Shown: piece after piece, positions 52,201-61,170 of the stretch | Numbering within the stretch: the first letter of the stretch is position 1 | Layout: every line of letters starts with the position of its first letter | Position numbers and translations under genes: made by a program | Origin: Solirubrobacter pauli | Lineage (GTDB): Bacteria > Actinomycetota > Thermoleophilia > Solirubrobacterales > Solirubrobacteraceae | Reading direction: 5' to 3' | NCBI RefSeq assembly: GCF_003633755.1 | Contig: NZ_RBIL01000002.1 | Span: 434,001 to 498,000, forward strand | DNA: 64,000 nucleotides | Notes under the pieces: model-generated | What the model was told of the DNA's origin: nothing | Databases searched by the model: none | What the model saw: only the letters and a program-made list of their open reading frames with translations

Positions 52201-52614
52201 CTATGCGGAGGCGAACACGATGTCGAGCGCACCCTTCCATAGGACGTGCTCCCCGAGCGGGCGAAGCTGCTCGACGCCCTCGGTGATCGTCAGGAAGTGG
52301 TTGCCCGCCAGCTGGCCGACGATGCTCGCGAAGCGCGTGCCGCCGTAGGGGAACAGCAGCTCGGTCTCGCTGATCCCGCCCGGGTACCAGAGGACCTGGC
52401 CGGGGGCGGGGAAGCTCGTCGCGTTCTCCGGCTTCTGCTCGAGCCCGATGTCCAGGTCGCCCAGCGGGATCCACGCCGACTCGCCGCTCCAGCGCACGTG
52501 GATGATCTGGGAGTGGAACGGCAGCAGGCGCTCGAAGGCCTCGACGGTCTTCGGCGCGCGCTCGCGTTCGAGCTCGCCCTTGAAGGAGAACGGGCCGGCG
52601 GTGATCGTGAGCAT
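52201..52614 (-). CDS. DUF3830 cyclophilin-like protein in a ureide operon
   Basis: The 137-residue protein matches the DUF3830 family (cyclophilin-like beta-barrel): SFKGELERERAPKTVEAFER near residues 9-28, LPFHSQIIHVRWSGES (about 31-46) and PGQVLWYPGG. Its ATG overlaps the allantoinase TGA by one base, so it is translated with that enzyme. The biochemical role of the family is unknown to me. Context suggests a function in ureide breakdown, for example on a carbamoylated intermediate. Confidence 0.75.
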   Translation of the reverse strand: MLTITAGPFSFKGELERERAPKTVEAFERLLPFHSQIIHVRWSGESAWIPLGDLDIGLEQKPENATSFPAPGQVLWYPGGISETELLFPYGGTRFASIVGQLAGNHFLTITEGVEQLRPLGEHVLWKGALDIVFASA

Positions 52615-53888
52615 CAGCGGATCGTAGGCCTCAGCAGCCGTCCCACGCCCGGTGCCGGATCGAGGCCGCGCACGAGCGTCCGCCGCACGCGCGCCTGCAG
52701 GCGCCGGCCGACGTACGGGGAGACCGGATGGCGGTAGCGCAGGTCCGCGGCCTGGAGCGTGTACGGGGCGCCGAGGTCCACGAGCGCGAAGTCGGCGTCG
52801 GCGCCCGGCTCGAGCGCCCCCTTGCCCTCGATCCGGAAGCGGGCGGCCGCGCTGGTCGTCAGGCGCGCGGCGTCGTCGACGGCGAACGCGCCGAGCAGCA
52901 GCTCCAGCGTCGACTGCGCGCCCGCGATCCCGCCCCAGGCCTCGCCGAACGCGCCCGCCTTGAGCTCCGGCGACGACGGCGAGTGGTCGGAGGTGACGAA
53001 GTCGACCTCCCCGTGCCGCAGGCGCGCCCACAGGGCGTCCTGCTCGGGCGCGTCGCGGATCGGCGGCGCGCACTTGGCGATCGGTCCGAGCGCCTCGACG
53101 TCCTCGGGGGTGAGGAACAGGTAGTGGGGGCAGGTCTCGCACGTCACGTCGACGCCGCGGGCGCGCGCGGCGGTCACGAGCGCCACGCCGCTGCCGCTCG
53201 ACACGTGCACGACGTGGAGCGCGCAGCCCGTCGCCTCGGCGTAGGTGATCGCGCGACCGATCGCCTCGAGCTCGGCGACGACGGGGCGCGACGCCATCCA
53301 GTCCCGCACCGACGGTCCCCGTAGCCGTGCCGTCAGCGCGTCGTTCTCGGCGTGCACGGCCACCGGCAGCCCGAGCTCCGCGGCGATCGCCATGCCCTCG
53401 TAGAGCGTGACGTCGTCGGCGTGCGCGAAGTCCTCGATGCCCGAGTTGGACATGAAGGCCTTGAAGCCGATCACGCCGCGCGCGGCCAGCTCCTCGAGCC
53501 GCGCGCCGGGCACGAGCCCGCCCCACAGGCCGAAGTCGACCGAGGACTCGCGCGTCGCGGCCTCCAGCTTGGCGTCGAACGCGGCACCGTCGACCACCGG
53601 CGGCGTCGAGTTCAGCGGCATGTCGAAGAAGGCGCTGAAGCCGCCCGCGGCGAGCGCGGCGCTGCCGGTCCTGAGCCCTTCCCAGTGCGTGCGGCCCGGC
53701 TCGTTGAAGTGCACGTGCGGGTCCAGGCCGGCGGGCAGCACGTGCAGGCCGCGGGCGTCGATCTCGCGCGTGCCGTCGCCCAGCTCGGGCTCGACGGCGG
53801 TGATCGCGCCGTCGGCGACGCCGACGTCCGCGTCGAGCACGCCGTCGGGCGTGACCACGTGCCCGCCGCGGACGACTAGGTCGAGCAC
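52614..53888 (-). CDS. allB: Allantoinase (dihydroorotase-like amidohydrolase)
   Basis: The 424-residue metal-dependent hydrolase has the HVHFNEPGRTHWEGL metal motif (about 58-72), the GVIGFKAFM carbamylated-Lys segment (about 137-145), VAVHAEND (about 175), LHVVHVSSG (about 230) and DFVTSDHSPSS with the catalytic Asp (about 305). This is the allantoinase pattern (FKAF, EPGRT) rather than dihydroorotase. It hydrolyses allantoin to allantoate. The GTG at 53888 has GAGG 5 nt upstream and overlaps the previous gene by 13 nt. Confidence 0.93.
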   Translation of the reverse strand: MLDLVVRGGHVVTPDGVLDADVGVADGAITAVEPELGDGTREIDARGLHVLPAGLDPHVHFNEPGRTHWEGLRTGSAALAAGGFSAFFDMPLNSTPPVVDGAAFDAKLEAATRESSVDFGLWGGLVPGARLEELAARGVIGFKAFMSNSGIEDFAHADDVTLYEGMAIAAELGLPVAVHAENDALTARLRGPSVRDWMASRPVVAELEAIGRAITYAEATGCALHVVHVSSGSGVALVTAARARGVDVTCETCPHYLFLTPEDVEALGPIAKCAPPIRDAPEQDALWARLRHGEVDFVTSDHSPSSPELKAGAFGEAWGGIAGAQSTLELLLGAFAVDDAARLTTSAAARFRIEGKGALEPGADADFALVDLGAPYTLQAADLRYRHPVSPYVGRRLQARVRRTLVRGLDPAPGVGRLLRPTIR

Positions 53889-54982
53889 GCGAACCTCGTC
53901 GCGGCCTCGATCGCGGCGGCCACGTCGGCCTCGGTCACCGCCTCGTCCGGATGGTGGCTGACGCCGCCGGCGCAGCGGACGAACAGCAGCGCGATGTCCG
54001 TGAAGCCGGCCATCGTCACGGCATCGTGGCCGGCGCCGCTCGGCAGCCGGTGCGCGCCCGGCCCGACGGCCTCGGCGAGCCGCTCGGCCAGCTCCGGCGA
54101 GCACGGCGTGGCGTCGTGCGCGTGGATCTGCTGCCAGAGCGCGTCGATCCCCGGCCGTGCGCGGTGCCGGCGCAGCTTCTCGATCCCGCGGGCGCGGACG
54201 GCGTCGTCGGCGTGGCGGATGTCCAGCGACAGCTCGACCTGGCCGGGGATGACGTTGACCGCGCCCTCGGGCACCGCCAGCGTGCCGACCGTCGCCACGA
54301 GCCCCGGTTCGGCGAGCGCGACCCGCTCCGCGGCGAGCACGAACTCGGCCGCAGCCACGAGCGCGTCGCGGCGGAGGTCCATCGGCGTGGTGCCGGCGTG
54401 CCCGGCGCGGCCGGTGAACGTCAGCCGGAAGCGCGACTGCCCCGCGATGGCGGTCACCACCCCGAGTGGCCGGTCCAGCGCCTCCAGCACCGGGCCCTGC
54501 TCGATGTGGACCTCGAAGTAGGCCTTCGCCCCGTCGAACAGCGGCGGGCCGGGCTCGATCCCGCACATCGCCGCCTCCTCCGGGAGCAGCTGCCCGACGA
54601 ACGCCCGGCTGCCGAGGAAGGTCAACCCGTGGCGCAGGCCCTCCTCGTCGGCGAAGGCGACGACGTCGAGCGGGATCTGCGTGGCGGCCGCGACCTCGAT
54701 CGCGACCAGCACGCCCAGGACGCCGTCGTAGCGGCCCGCGTTCGCGACCGAGTCCAGATGCGAGCCCATCAGCAGCCGCTCGCCCTCGCCGCGACGCCCG
54801 ACCAGGTTGCCGAGCGCGTCGGAGGCCGGCTGGAGCCCGGCTTCGCGCATCCAGTCGGCGACCCGCGCCGTCGCGCCCGCCAGCGCCGGCGTCCCGAGCG
54901 GGCGCGTGATGCGCCCCGGCTCCTCGGTGAAGCCCGCCAGCTCGTCCGCCCGTTCCAGCACACGCCGCGCCGCTTCGCTCAT
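53876..54982 (-). CDS. allC: Allantoate amidohydrolase (M20/carbamoylase family)
   Basis: The 368-residue zinc amidohydrolase has GSHLDSVANAGRYDGVLGVL (about 73-92), FADEEGLRHGLTFLGSRAF (about 109-127), AYFEVHIEQGPVLE (about 154-167), GRAGHAGTTPMDLRRDAL in the lid domain and the PSGAGHDAVTMA motif typical of allantoate amidohydrolases. N-carbamoyl-amino-acid hydrolase cannot be excluded by sequence alone, but the allantoinase neighbour decides it. It converts allantoate to ureidoglycine, ammonia and carbon dioxide. It is the first gene of the leftward ureide operon. Confidence 0.88.
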   Translation of the reverse strand: MSEAARRVLERADELAGFTEEPGRITRPLGTPALAGATARVADWMREAGLQPASDALGNLVGRRGEGERLLMGSHLDSVANAGRYDGVLGVLVAIEVAAATQIPLDVVAFADEEGLRHGLTFLGSRAFVGQLLPEEAAMCGIEPGPPLFDGAKAYFEVHIEQGPVLEALDRPLGVVTAIAGQSRFRLTFTGRAGHAGTTPMDLRRDALVAAAEFVLAAERVALAEPGLVATVGTLAVPEGAVNVIPGQVELSLDIRHADDAVRARGIEKLRRHRARPGIDALWQQIHAHDATPCSPELAERLAEAVGPGAHRLPSGAGHDAVTMAGFTDIALLFVRCAGGVSHHPDEAVTEADVAAAIEAATRFACST

Positions 54983-55047
54983 CGGCGCGGACGATGACAG
55001 GTCAGGCGACGTTGACTTCTGAGCGGCGCTCAGAAAGGCTTCATCTC

Positions 55048-56169
55048 ATGCCAAGGACGGTCCTCCTGCTCCTGGCGGTCACCGCGCTGGTGTTGCCCAG
55101 CGCGGCCGTGGCCGCCACCCCCACGACCACAACGGTGACGCCCAGCGCGGTGACCAGCGTCTACGGCGACGAGACGCTGACGTTCCTCGCGCAGGTCGCG
55201 GGCACGAACGGGGTGCCGACGGGCTTCGTGCAGTTCCTGGTCAACGGCGAGGCGTACACGGAGCCGCGCGCGCTCGACGCGCTGGGCCGGGCCCAGGAGC
55301 TGTTCCCCGAGTTCTACCTGGACGTCGGCGACGACGTCAGCGCCCGCTACCTCGGCAACGGCGTCGACGAGTCCAGCCAGGGCGACGCCACGTTCACGAT
55401 CCTGCCGGCCCGCACGCAGGTGGCGGTGGCCACCAGCCCGCGGCCCACGCTCGCCGGCGAGCCGGTGACGATCATCGTCAAGGTGGACAACGCGTCGACG
55501 GCGCTCCCCGCCTGGGGAACGGCGGCGCTGGTGGTCGACGGCGCGGTCGAGGCGGAGTTCCCCGTCGACGAGGGCACGCTCACGGTCACGGGAGGCGAGG
55601 ACCTTGCGGCCGGCACGCACACGTTCGAGGTGCGCTTCACCAACCCGGCCGGCGACTTCGAGCCGAGCAGCGGCACCACTACGCACACGGTCCAGGGGAG
55701 GACCCTTCCGGTGCAGCCGCCGCCGCCGTTCAACCCGCCGCCGCCGCCGCGTCTGATGCCACCCCCGGTGGCGACGCCCGCGCCCACCGCTCCGTTCGCG
55801 GTGCTGCGCCACACGACCAAGGCGGCCACCGGAGCGGTCTCGCTGCTCACCCAGCTGCCCGCCGCCGGCACCGTCACCGCCCATGCGTCCGCCGCCGGCG
55901 TGCCCAAGTGGGGCACGGTCTCGAAGGTCGTCACGGCCGCCGGGCGCGTCACGCTCGTCGTCAACCCCAGCGCCAAGGCCAGGCGCAAGCTGGCCAAGGG
56001 CAAGAGCGTGAAGGTGACCGTCCAGCTGCGCTTCCAGCCGGCGGCCGGAGGCGCAGCGCGGACGCTCACGCGCCGCGTCACCGTGAAGGCGACGAAGACG
56101 GCTAAGGGATCTCGCGCACCATCACGAGGTTCGTGGCGCCTGGCGTCCCCGTCCGGCGCCCCGAGGTGA
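55048..56169 (+). CDS. Secreted Ig-like repeat protein
   Basis: The 373-residue protein starts with a clear signal peptide (MPRTVLLLLAVTALVLPSA, cleavage near AVAA). Two bacterial Ig-like (Ig_3 type) beta-domains follow (about 25-115: TTVTPSAVTSVYGDETLTF and PTGFVQFLVNGEAY; about 118-215: SPRPTLAGEPVTI). Then come a Pro-rich linker (PPPPFNPPPPPRLMPPP, about 225-250) and a small beta domain with basic turns. The ATG is preceded by AAAGG with 10-nt spacing. The last 68 nt run antisense into the pyruvate kinase gene. Confidence 0.75.
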   Translation: MPRTVLLLLAVTALVLPSAAVAATPTTTTVTPSAVTSVYGDETLTFLAQVAGTNGVPTGFVQFLVNGEAYTEPRALDALGRAQELFPEFYLDVGDDVSARYLGNGVDESSQGDATFTILPARTQVAVATSPRPTLAGEPVTIIVKVDNASTALPAWGTAALVVDGAVEAEFPVDEGTLTVTGGEDLAAGTHTFEVRFTNPAGDFEPSSGTTTHTVQGRTLPVQPPPPFNPPPPPRLMPPPVATPAPTAPFAVLRHTTKAATGAVSLLTQLPAAGTVTAHASAAGVPKWGTVSKVVTAAGRVTLVVNPSAKARRKLAKGKSVKVTVQLRFQPAAGGAARTLTRRVTVKATKTAKGSRAPSRGSWRLASPSGAPR

Positions 56170-57502
56170 TGACCACGCGGGAGCCCGGCGCCAGGCCGGC
56201 GAAGTCGCGCGCGGTCTTGAGCGCGCTCTCGATCATGTCGTCGACGGACTCCGCCGTCTCCATGATCGTCGGGTAGACGCCCCACTCGAGCGTCAGCTGC
56301 TCGGCGATCGTGTCCTCGTGCGCGAGCGCGATGATCGGCCGGCGCTTGCGGTACTTCGCGCAGATGCGTGCGCCGCCGCCGGACGCGGTCGGGATGATCA
56401 GCGCGGTCGCGTCGAGCTCGTCGGCGAGGTCGACCGCGGCGCGCATGACGGCGCGGCTCGTGTCCTCACCCTTGATCGGCCGCGCGCGGCCGTGGATGAC
56501 GGGCGTCTCCTCGGCGGCGAGCGCGATCGTCGCCATCGCCGTGACGGACTCCAGCGGGTAGGCCCCGACGCTCGTCTCGGCCGACATCATCACCGCGCTC
56601 GTGCCGTCGATCACGGCGTTGGCGACGTCGGTCGCCTCCGCGCGGGTCGGCTCGGGCGCCTGGATCATCGACTCGAGCATCTGCGTCGCGGTGATCACGA
56701 ACTTGCCCGCCTGCGTGGCGCGCCGGATCGTGTCCTTCTGCATCAGCGGCACGCGGGCGACGCCCGCCTCCACGCCGTAGTCGCCGCGCGCGACCATCAG
56801 GCCGTCGGACGCGCCGATGATCTCGTCCAGCGCCTCGTAGGCCTCGATCTTCTCGACCTTGGCGATCAGCCGCGCGCGGCTGCCGTGCCCGGTCACGAGC
56901 TCGCGCAGCTGCTGCATGTCCGCCGCCGAGCGCACGAACGAGAGCGCGATGAAGTCGCCGCCGAGCTCGCACGCGAGCGCGAGGTCGGCCCGGTCCTTCT
57001 CGGTGATGGCCGGCAGCTCCGGCCGCGCGTAGGTCACGTTGATGCCCTTGCGCGGGGAGAGCGGGCCGGGGGAGACCGCGCGGGCCACCACGTCCTCGCC
57101 GTCGAGGCGCTCGACCGCGAAGCGCGGGACGCCGTCCCCGATCACGATCTGCGACCGCTCGGTGACGAGGGCCGCGAACTTGTCGAACTCGACCTTCACC
57201 GCCCCGGGCGTGCCGCTCGCCGAGAAGGTGACGACGTCGCCGACGGCGACCGTCCGCTCCTCGACATCCCCCGAAAGGCGCAACTTCGGTCCTTGTAGGT
57301 CAAAGAGCAGGCCGAGCGGGCGTCCTGCCCGTTCTGCCGCAGCGCGCACTGCGGCCGCGCGGCGCCGCAGGTCGTCGTGTGAGCCGTGTGAGCAGTTCAG
57401 CCGTGCGCAGTCCACACCGGCTGCCACCAGCTTGTCGAGCATTCCGTCCGCGTCGGTCGCAGGGCCGAGCGTCGCGACGATCTTCGTCCGCCGTTCCAAC
57501 AT
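56102..57502 (-). CDS. pyk: Pyruvate kinase
   Basis: The 466-residue enzyme makes pyruvate and ATP from PEP and ADP. Visible motifs are RRTKIVATLGPAT (about 4-16), ARLNCSHG, the IAKVEKIEAYEALDEII segment with the catalytic Lys (about 215-231), the MVARGDYGVE loop (about 238-247; most family members have Leu where this has Tyr), ATQMLESM and DGTSAVMMSAETSVGAYP. The C-terminal regulatory domain ends in GATNLVMVREIP. The ATG lies at 57502. It is divergent from the sugar dehydrogenase gene. Confidence 0.95.
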   Translation of the reverse strand: MLERRTKIVATLGPATDADGMLDKLVAAGVDCARLNCSHGSHDDLRRRAAAVRAAAERAGRPLGLLFDLQGPKLRLSGDVEERTVAVGDVVTFSASGTPGAVKVEFDKFAALVTERSQIVIGDGVPRFAVERLDGEDVVARAVSPGPLSPRKGINVTYARPELPAITEKDRADLALACELGGDFIALSFVRSAADMQQLRELVTGHGSRARLIAKVEKIEAYEALDEIIGASDGLMVARGDYGVEAGVARVPLMQKDTIRRATQAGKFVITATQMLESMIQAPEPTRAEATDVANAVIDGTSAVMMSAETSVGAYPLESVTAMATIALAAEETPVIHGRARPIKGEDTSRAVMRAAVDLADELDATALIIPTASGGGARICAKYRKRRPIIALAHEDTIAEQLTLEWGVYPTIMETAESVDDMIESALKTARDFAGLAPGSRVVITSGRRTGTPGATNLVMVREIP

Positions 57503-57586
57503 CTGGAAGAGATTCTGTCGAACCGCGCCGCGAGTCCGTGCGTAGGTGCCCGTGGGGGGTCAACCTGAACACAACCGGAGGTGGGG

Positions 57587-59086
57587 ATGAAAGCGGTGCG
57601 TTTCACCGTAGGGATCGCGGCTGCCGCGAGCCTGACGTTCGCCGGATCGGCGCTGGCGCAGACCGCGCCGAGCGTGGTGGACCCGAAGCTCAAGGTCGAG
57701 CCGGTGGTCACCGGGCTGAGCCAGCCCGTGCAGATGGAGTTCATCGGCGACAACGACTTCTTCGTACTCGAGAAGCCGACCGGGCAGGTCAAGCGCGTCA
57801 AGGACGGCGTCGCGTCGGTCGTGCTGGATCTGACGGTCAACTCGAACTCGGAGCGCGGCCTGCTGGGCATCGCGCTCGACAAGTTCTTCAAGTACAACGG
57901 GACGGTCTACCTCTACTGGAGCGAGACGACCCAGCCGGCGGACAACGCCGCCGGTGACGCGGTCCCGCTGCTCGGCAACCGCCTGGACCGCTACCACTGG
58001 GACGGCACGGCGCTCGTCTTCGAGAAGACGCTGCACCGCCAGCGCGCCCTGCAGGACGACGTGACCAACCGGACCAACCCGGCGACGCCGGTGTTCCGCG
58101 GCAACCACAACGGCGGCGTGGTGCGCGTCGGGCCCGACGGGATGATCTACCTGCAGGTGGGCGACACGGGGCGGCGCGGCCAGCTCCAGAACCTGGTCGA
58201 CGGCCCGTTCGTGTTCCCGCCCAACGACGGCGAGACGATCGGCGACGACCAGTTCGGCGGCCCGGACCCGGACGCCGCGCACACCACCGGCGTGATCCTG
58301 CGCATGGACGGCAACGGCAAGGCGCCGCGCGACAACCCGTTCTACCGGCTGGGCGTCGAGCGGGGCGGCTCGGTCGGCGCTTCGCTGAAGAAGATCTACG
58401 CCTACGGCCTGCGCAACGGCTTCGGCATGGCCTTCGACCCGTTCAGCGGTGACCTGTGGGAGCAGGAGAACGGCGACGACTCGTTCAGCGAGATCAACCG
58501 CACCGAGCCCGGCTTCAACTCCGGCTGGGTGCAGGTCATGGGCCCGCTCTCGCGCGTCGCGCAGTTCAAGGCGATCGAGACCACGCGCACGCCCAACCCG
58601 CCGGACCCGGCCGCTCCGGCCGGCTACTACGGGCTGCAGCAGACCCGCTGGGACCCGATCAACATCGCCGACACACCGCGTGAGGCCGAGGACCGGCTGT
58701 TCAAGCTCCCGGGCTCGAAGTTCCGCGACCCGGTGTTCGCCTGGAAGTACGAGGTGGCGCCCGGCGGCATCGAGTTCGCCTCCGGCAAGGCCCTGGGCAA
58801 GGACTACAAGGGCAAGCTGTTCGTCGGCTCCGCCCGGGCCTCCCTGCGCGGCGGCAACCTGTTCCTGCTGCCGATCTCGGGCAACCGCCGCAACGTCGAC
58901 CCGGACGACCGGCGCTTGCGCGACGGCGTGGCCGACAACGTCGCCAAGTACGAGATCACCGAGTCCGAGTCGCTGCTGTTCGGCGAGAACTTCGGCGTGA
59001 CGCCGGACATCAAGGAAGCCCCGGACGGCTCCCTGTACGTCGTCTCCTCCTCGCAGGGCACGGTGTACGAGATCAGCCGCAAGTAG
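57587..59086 (+). CDS. Secreted PQQ-dependent sugar dehydrogenase-type protein
   Basis: The 499-residue protein has a signal peptide (MKAVRFTVGIAAAASLTFAG, cleavage near ALAQ) and a six-bladed beta-propeller of the soluble glucose/aldose dehydrogenase (GSDH) family. Marks are SERGLLGIALD (about 91-101), GNHNGGVVRVGPDGMIYLQV with the catalytic-type His (about 170-189), YAYGLRNGFGMAFDP and a late PGGIEFASG. Enzyme activity and PQQ binding are inferred from the family. GGAGG lies 5 nt before the ATG at 57587; an in-frame GTG 6 nt earlier overlaps that site. Confidence 0.87.
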   Translation: MKAVRFTVGIAAAASLTFAGSALAQTAPSVVDPKLKVEPVVTGLSQPVQMEFIGDNDFFVLEKPTGQVKRVKDGVASVVLDLTVNSNSERGLLGIALDKFFKYNGTVYLYWSETTQPADNAAGDAVPLLGNRLDRYHWDGTALVFEKTLHRQRALQDDVTNRTNPATPVFRGNHNGGVVRVGPDGMIYLQVGDTGRRGQLQNLVDGPFVFPPNDGETIGDDQFGGPDPDAAHTTGVILRMDGNGKAPRDNPFYRLGVERGGSVGASLKKIYAYGLRNGFGMAFDPFSGDLWEQENGDDSFSEINRTEPGFNSGWVQVMGPLSRVAQFKAIETTRTPNPPDPAAPAGYYGLQQTRWDPINIADTPREAEDRLFKLPGSKFRDPVFAWKYEVAPGGIEFASGKALGKDYKGKLFVGSARASLRGGNLFLLPISGNRRNVDPDDRRLRDGVADNVAKYEITESESLLFGENFGVTPDIKEAPDGSLYVVSSSQGTVYEISRK

Positions 59087-59108
59087 GGCGTCTGTCGGCT
59101 GCCGCGCG

Positions 59109-59114
59109 TAGGTT
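59109..59114 (+). promoter_or_regulatory. Predicted -10 element for ligA
   Basis: TAGGTT ends 7 nt before the ligA GTG, so the transcript is predicted to be leaderless. There is no recognisable Shine-Dalgarno sequence in the gap. Confidence 0.45.
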
Positions 59115-59121
59115 TCTCTCC

Positions 59122-61104
59122 GTGAAGGAACGGATCGAGGAGCTCGCGCGGCAGCTGACGGAGCTGCGCGCTTCGTACTACGAGGGCACACCGTCGGTGG
59201 CGGACGCCGAGTACGACGCGTTGGAGGACGAGCTGCGGGCGCTGCTCGCCGAGCATCCGGAGCTGACGCCCGATCCGAACCCGCTCGAGCAGGTCGGCGC
59301 GCCCGGCGTGCTCCACGCGCCGGTCCGGCACTCACGGCCGATGCTGTCGCTGGAGAAGGCGACCAAGCCCGAGCAGGTGGAGGCCTTCATGGCCCGCTTC
59401 CCGGGCCAGCCCGTGATCGTCATGCCCAAGCTCGACGGGCTGTCGCTGGCGGTCGTCTACGAGGGCGGGCGGCTCGCGCGGGCCGTGACGCGCGGCGACG
59501 GGACGACGGGCGACGACGTGACGATGCTCGTCCGCGCGCTCGTCGACGGCGTGCCCGCGGCGGTGGCCTCCGACGGCCGCGTCGAGGTCCGCGGCGAAGC
59601 CGTGATGCTGCGGTCCACGTTCGCGGCCTACAACGAGGCGCACCCCGACAAGCCGCTGATCAACCCGCGCAACGCGGCCGCCGGCACGATCCGCGCGAAG
59701 GACCCGGCGACCGTGGCGGAGCGGCGGCTGCACTTCTTCGCCTTCGACCTGGACGCCTCCGAGGGCGCGGCGACCGACCTCGAGGAGGGCCTGCGCGCCC
59801 TGGGCTTCGACCCGGCCGGGATGCGGCACTGCGACGACGCCCCGGCCGCGCAGGAGGTCATCTCCTCGATCGAGGCCGAGCGGGCCGAGCTGGACTACGA
59901 CCTGGACGGCGCCGTGCTCCGGCTCGCCGACCGCGACGCGTTCGCGGCCGCCGGCACGCGGTCGGCCTCTCCGCGCGGCGCGCTGGCGTTCAAGTTCGCG
60001 GCCGAGGAGAAGACGACGGTGCTCAACGACGTCGTCTGGGACGTCGGCAAGACCGGGAAGATCGCGCCCGTCGCGTGGCTGGAGCCGGTGTTCGTCGGCG
60101 GCACGACGGTCACGCGCGCGACCCTGGCCAACCAGGAGGTCATCCGCGCGCGCGGCGTCAAGATCGGCGACACCGTGCTGGTGCGCCGCGCCGGCGATGT
60201 CATCCCGTTCGTGGCCGGCGTCCTCGACGAGTCCAAGCGCACGGGGGAGGAGCGGGAGATCGTCCCGCCCTCGCAGTGCCCGTCGTGCGGGGAGCCGCTG
60301 ACCGAGCGGGGCGAGTCACGCGAGCTGTTCTGCACGAACCTCGCCTGCCCGGCGCAGACCGTGCGGCGGCTGATCCACTGGGCGTCGCGCGCCGCGGCGG
60401 ACATCGAGGCGGTCGGGCCGGTGTGGATCGAGCGCCTGGCGGCGTCGGGCGACCTCGAGCACCCGTCGGACTTCTACGCGCTGACCAAGGAGCGGCTGCT
60501 CGAGTTCGACCGGATCGGCGAGGTGAGCGCCGACCGCATGATCGAGTCGATCGAGGCCTCCAAGGACGTCGGGCTGCGGCGCGCGCTGATCGGACTCGCG
60601 ATCCCGATGGCCAGCGAGGGCACTGCGGCGCGGCTCTGCCGCTCCGGCTTCAAGTCCCTCGAGGAGGTGGCCGACGCGGGCGTCGAGACGCTCGTCGCGG
60701 TCGAGGACATCGGGCCGAAGGTCGCGGAGTCGCTGACCACGCACCTCCAGCGCGTGCGCCCGGAGCTCGAGCGGCTGCGCTCGTTCGGCGTGTCGCTCGA
60801 CGTGCGCGAGGAGGACCTCCCGCCCGAGGTCGCGGCGGGCGCGCCGCTGGAAGGCAAGACCGTCGTGATCACCGGCGCGATCGCCGACCCGCGCAGCGGC
60901 GAGAAGGTCCCGCGGCCCGCGTTTCAGCGCCTCTGCGAGCGAGCGGGCGCGACGACGGCCTCCTCGGTCTCCGCCAGTACGGACATGCTGATCACTGGCG
61001 CGGACGTCGGGGCGGCGAAGATCGCCAAGGCCGAGAAGCTCGGCGTGGCGGTCGTCGACCAGTCCGAGATCTGGGAGCAAATAATCAGCGCAGGAATCGT
61101 CTGA
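59122..61104 (+). CDS. ligA: NAD-dependent DNA ligase
   Basis: The 660-residue ligase seals nicks in replication and repair. Domains in order: Ia with DAEYDALEDEL (about 29-39), adenylation domain with catalytic Lys103 in MPKLDGLS, then NPRNAAAGTIR and the LAFKFAAEEK motif (about 290), OB-fold, a four-Cys zinc finger (CPSCGEPL...CTNLACPAQ, about 386-414), helix-hairpin-helix repeats and a C-terminal BRCT domain (LEGKTVVITGAIADPRSGEK, about 575). The length is typical. The start is GTG. Confidence 0.96.
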   Translation: MKERIEELARQLTELRASYYEGTPSVADAEYDALEDELRALLAEHPELTPDPNPLEQVGAPGVLHAPVRHSRPMLSLEKATKPEQVEAFMARFPGQPVIVMPKLDGLSLAVVYEGGRLARAVTRGDGTTGDDVTMLVRALVDGVPAAVASDGRVEVRGEAVMLRSTFAAYNEAHPDKPLINPRNAAAGTIRAKDPATVAERRLHFFAFDLDASEGAATDLEEGLRALGFDPAGMRHCDDAPAAQEVISSIEAERAELDYDLDGAVLRLADRDAFAAAGTRSASPRGALAFKFAAEEKTTVLNDVVWDVGKTGKIAPVAWLEPVFVGGTTVTRATLANQEVIRARGVKIGDTVLVRRAGDVIPFVAGVLDESKRTGEEREIVPPSQCPSCGEPLTERGESRELFCTNLACPAQTVRRLIHWASRAAADIEAVGPVWIERLAASGDLEHPSDFYALTKERLLEFDRIGEVSADRMIESIEASKDVGLRRALIGLAIPMASEGTAARLCRSGFKSLEEVADAGVETLVAVEDIGPKVAESLTTHLQRVRPELERLRSFGVSLDVREEDLPPEVAAGAPLEGKTVVITGAIADPRSGEKVPRPAFQRLCERAGATTASSVSASTDMLITGADVGAAKIAKAEKLGVAVVDQSEIWEQIISAGIV

Positions 61105-61170
61105 CGGGGTACCTTGGGGTTCGAGGCCGCGCGCAGGGGTGCGGCGGCCCCGACAGTTGGGAGGTTCCAA

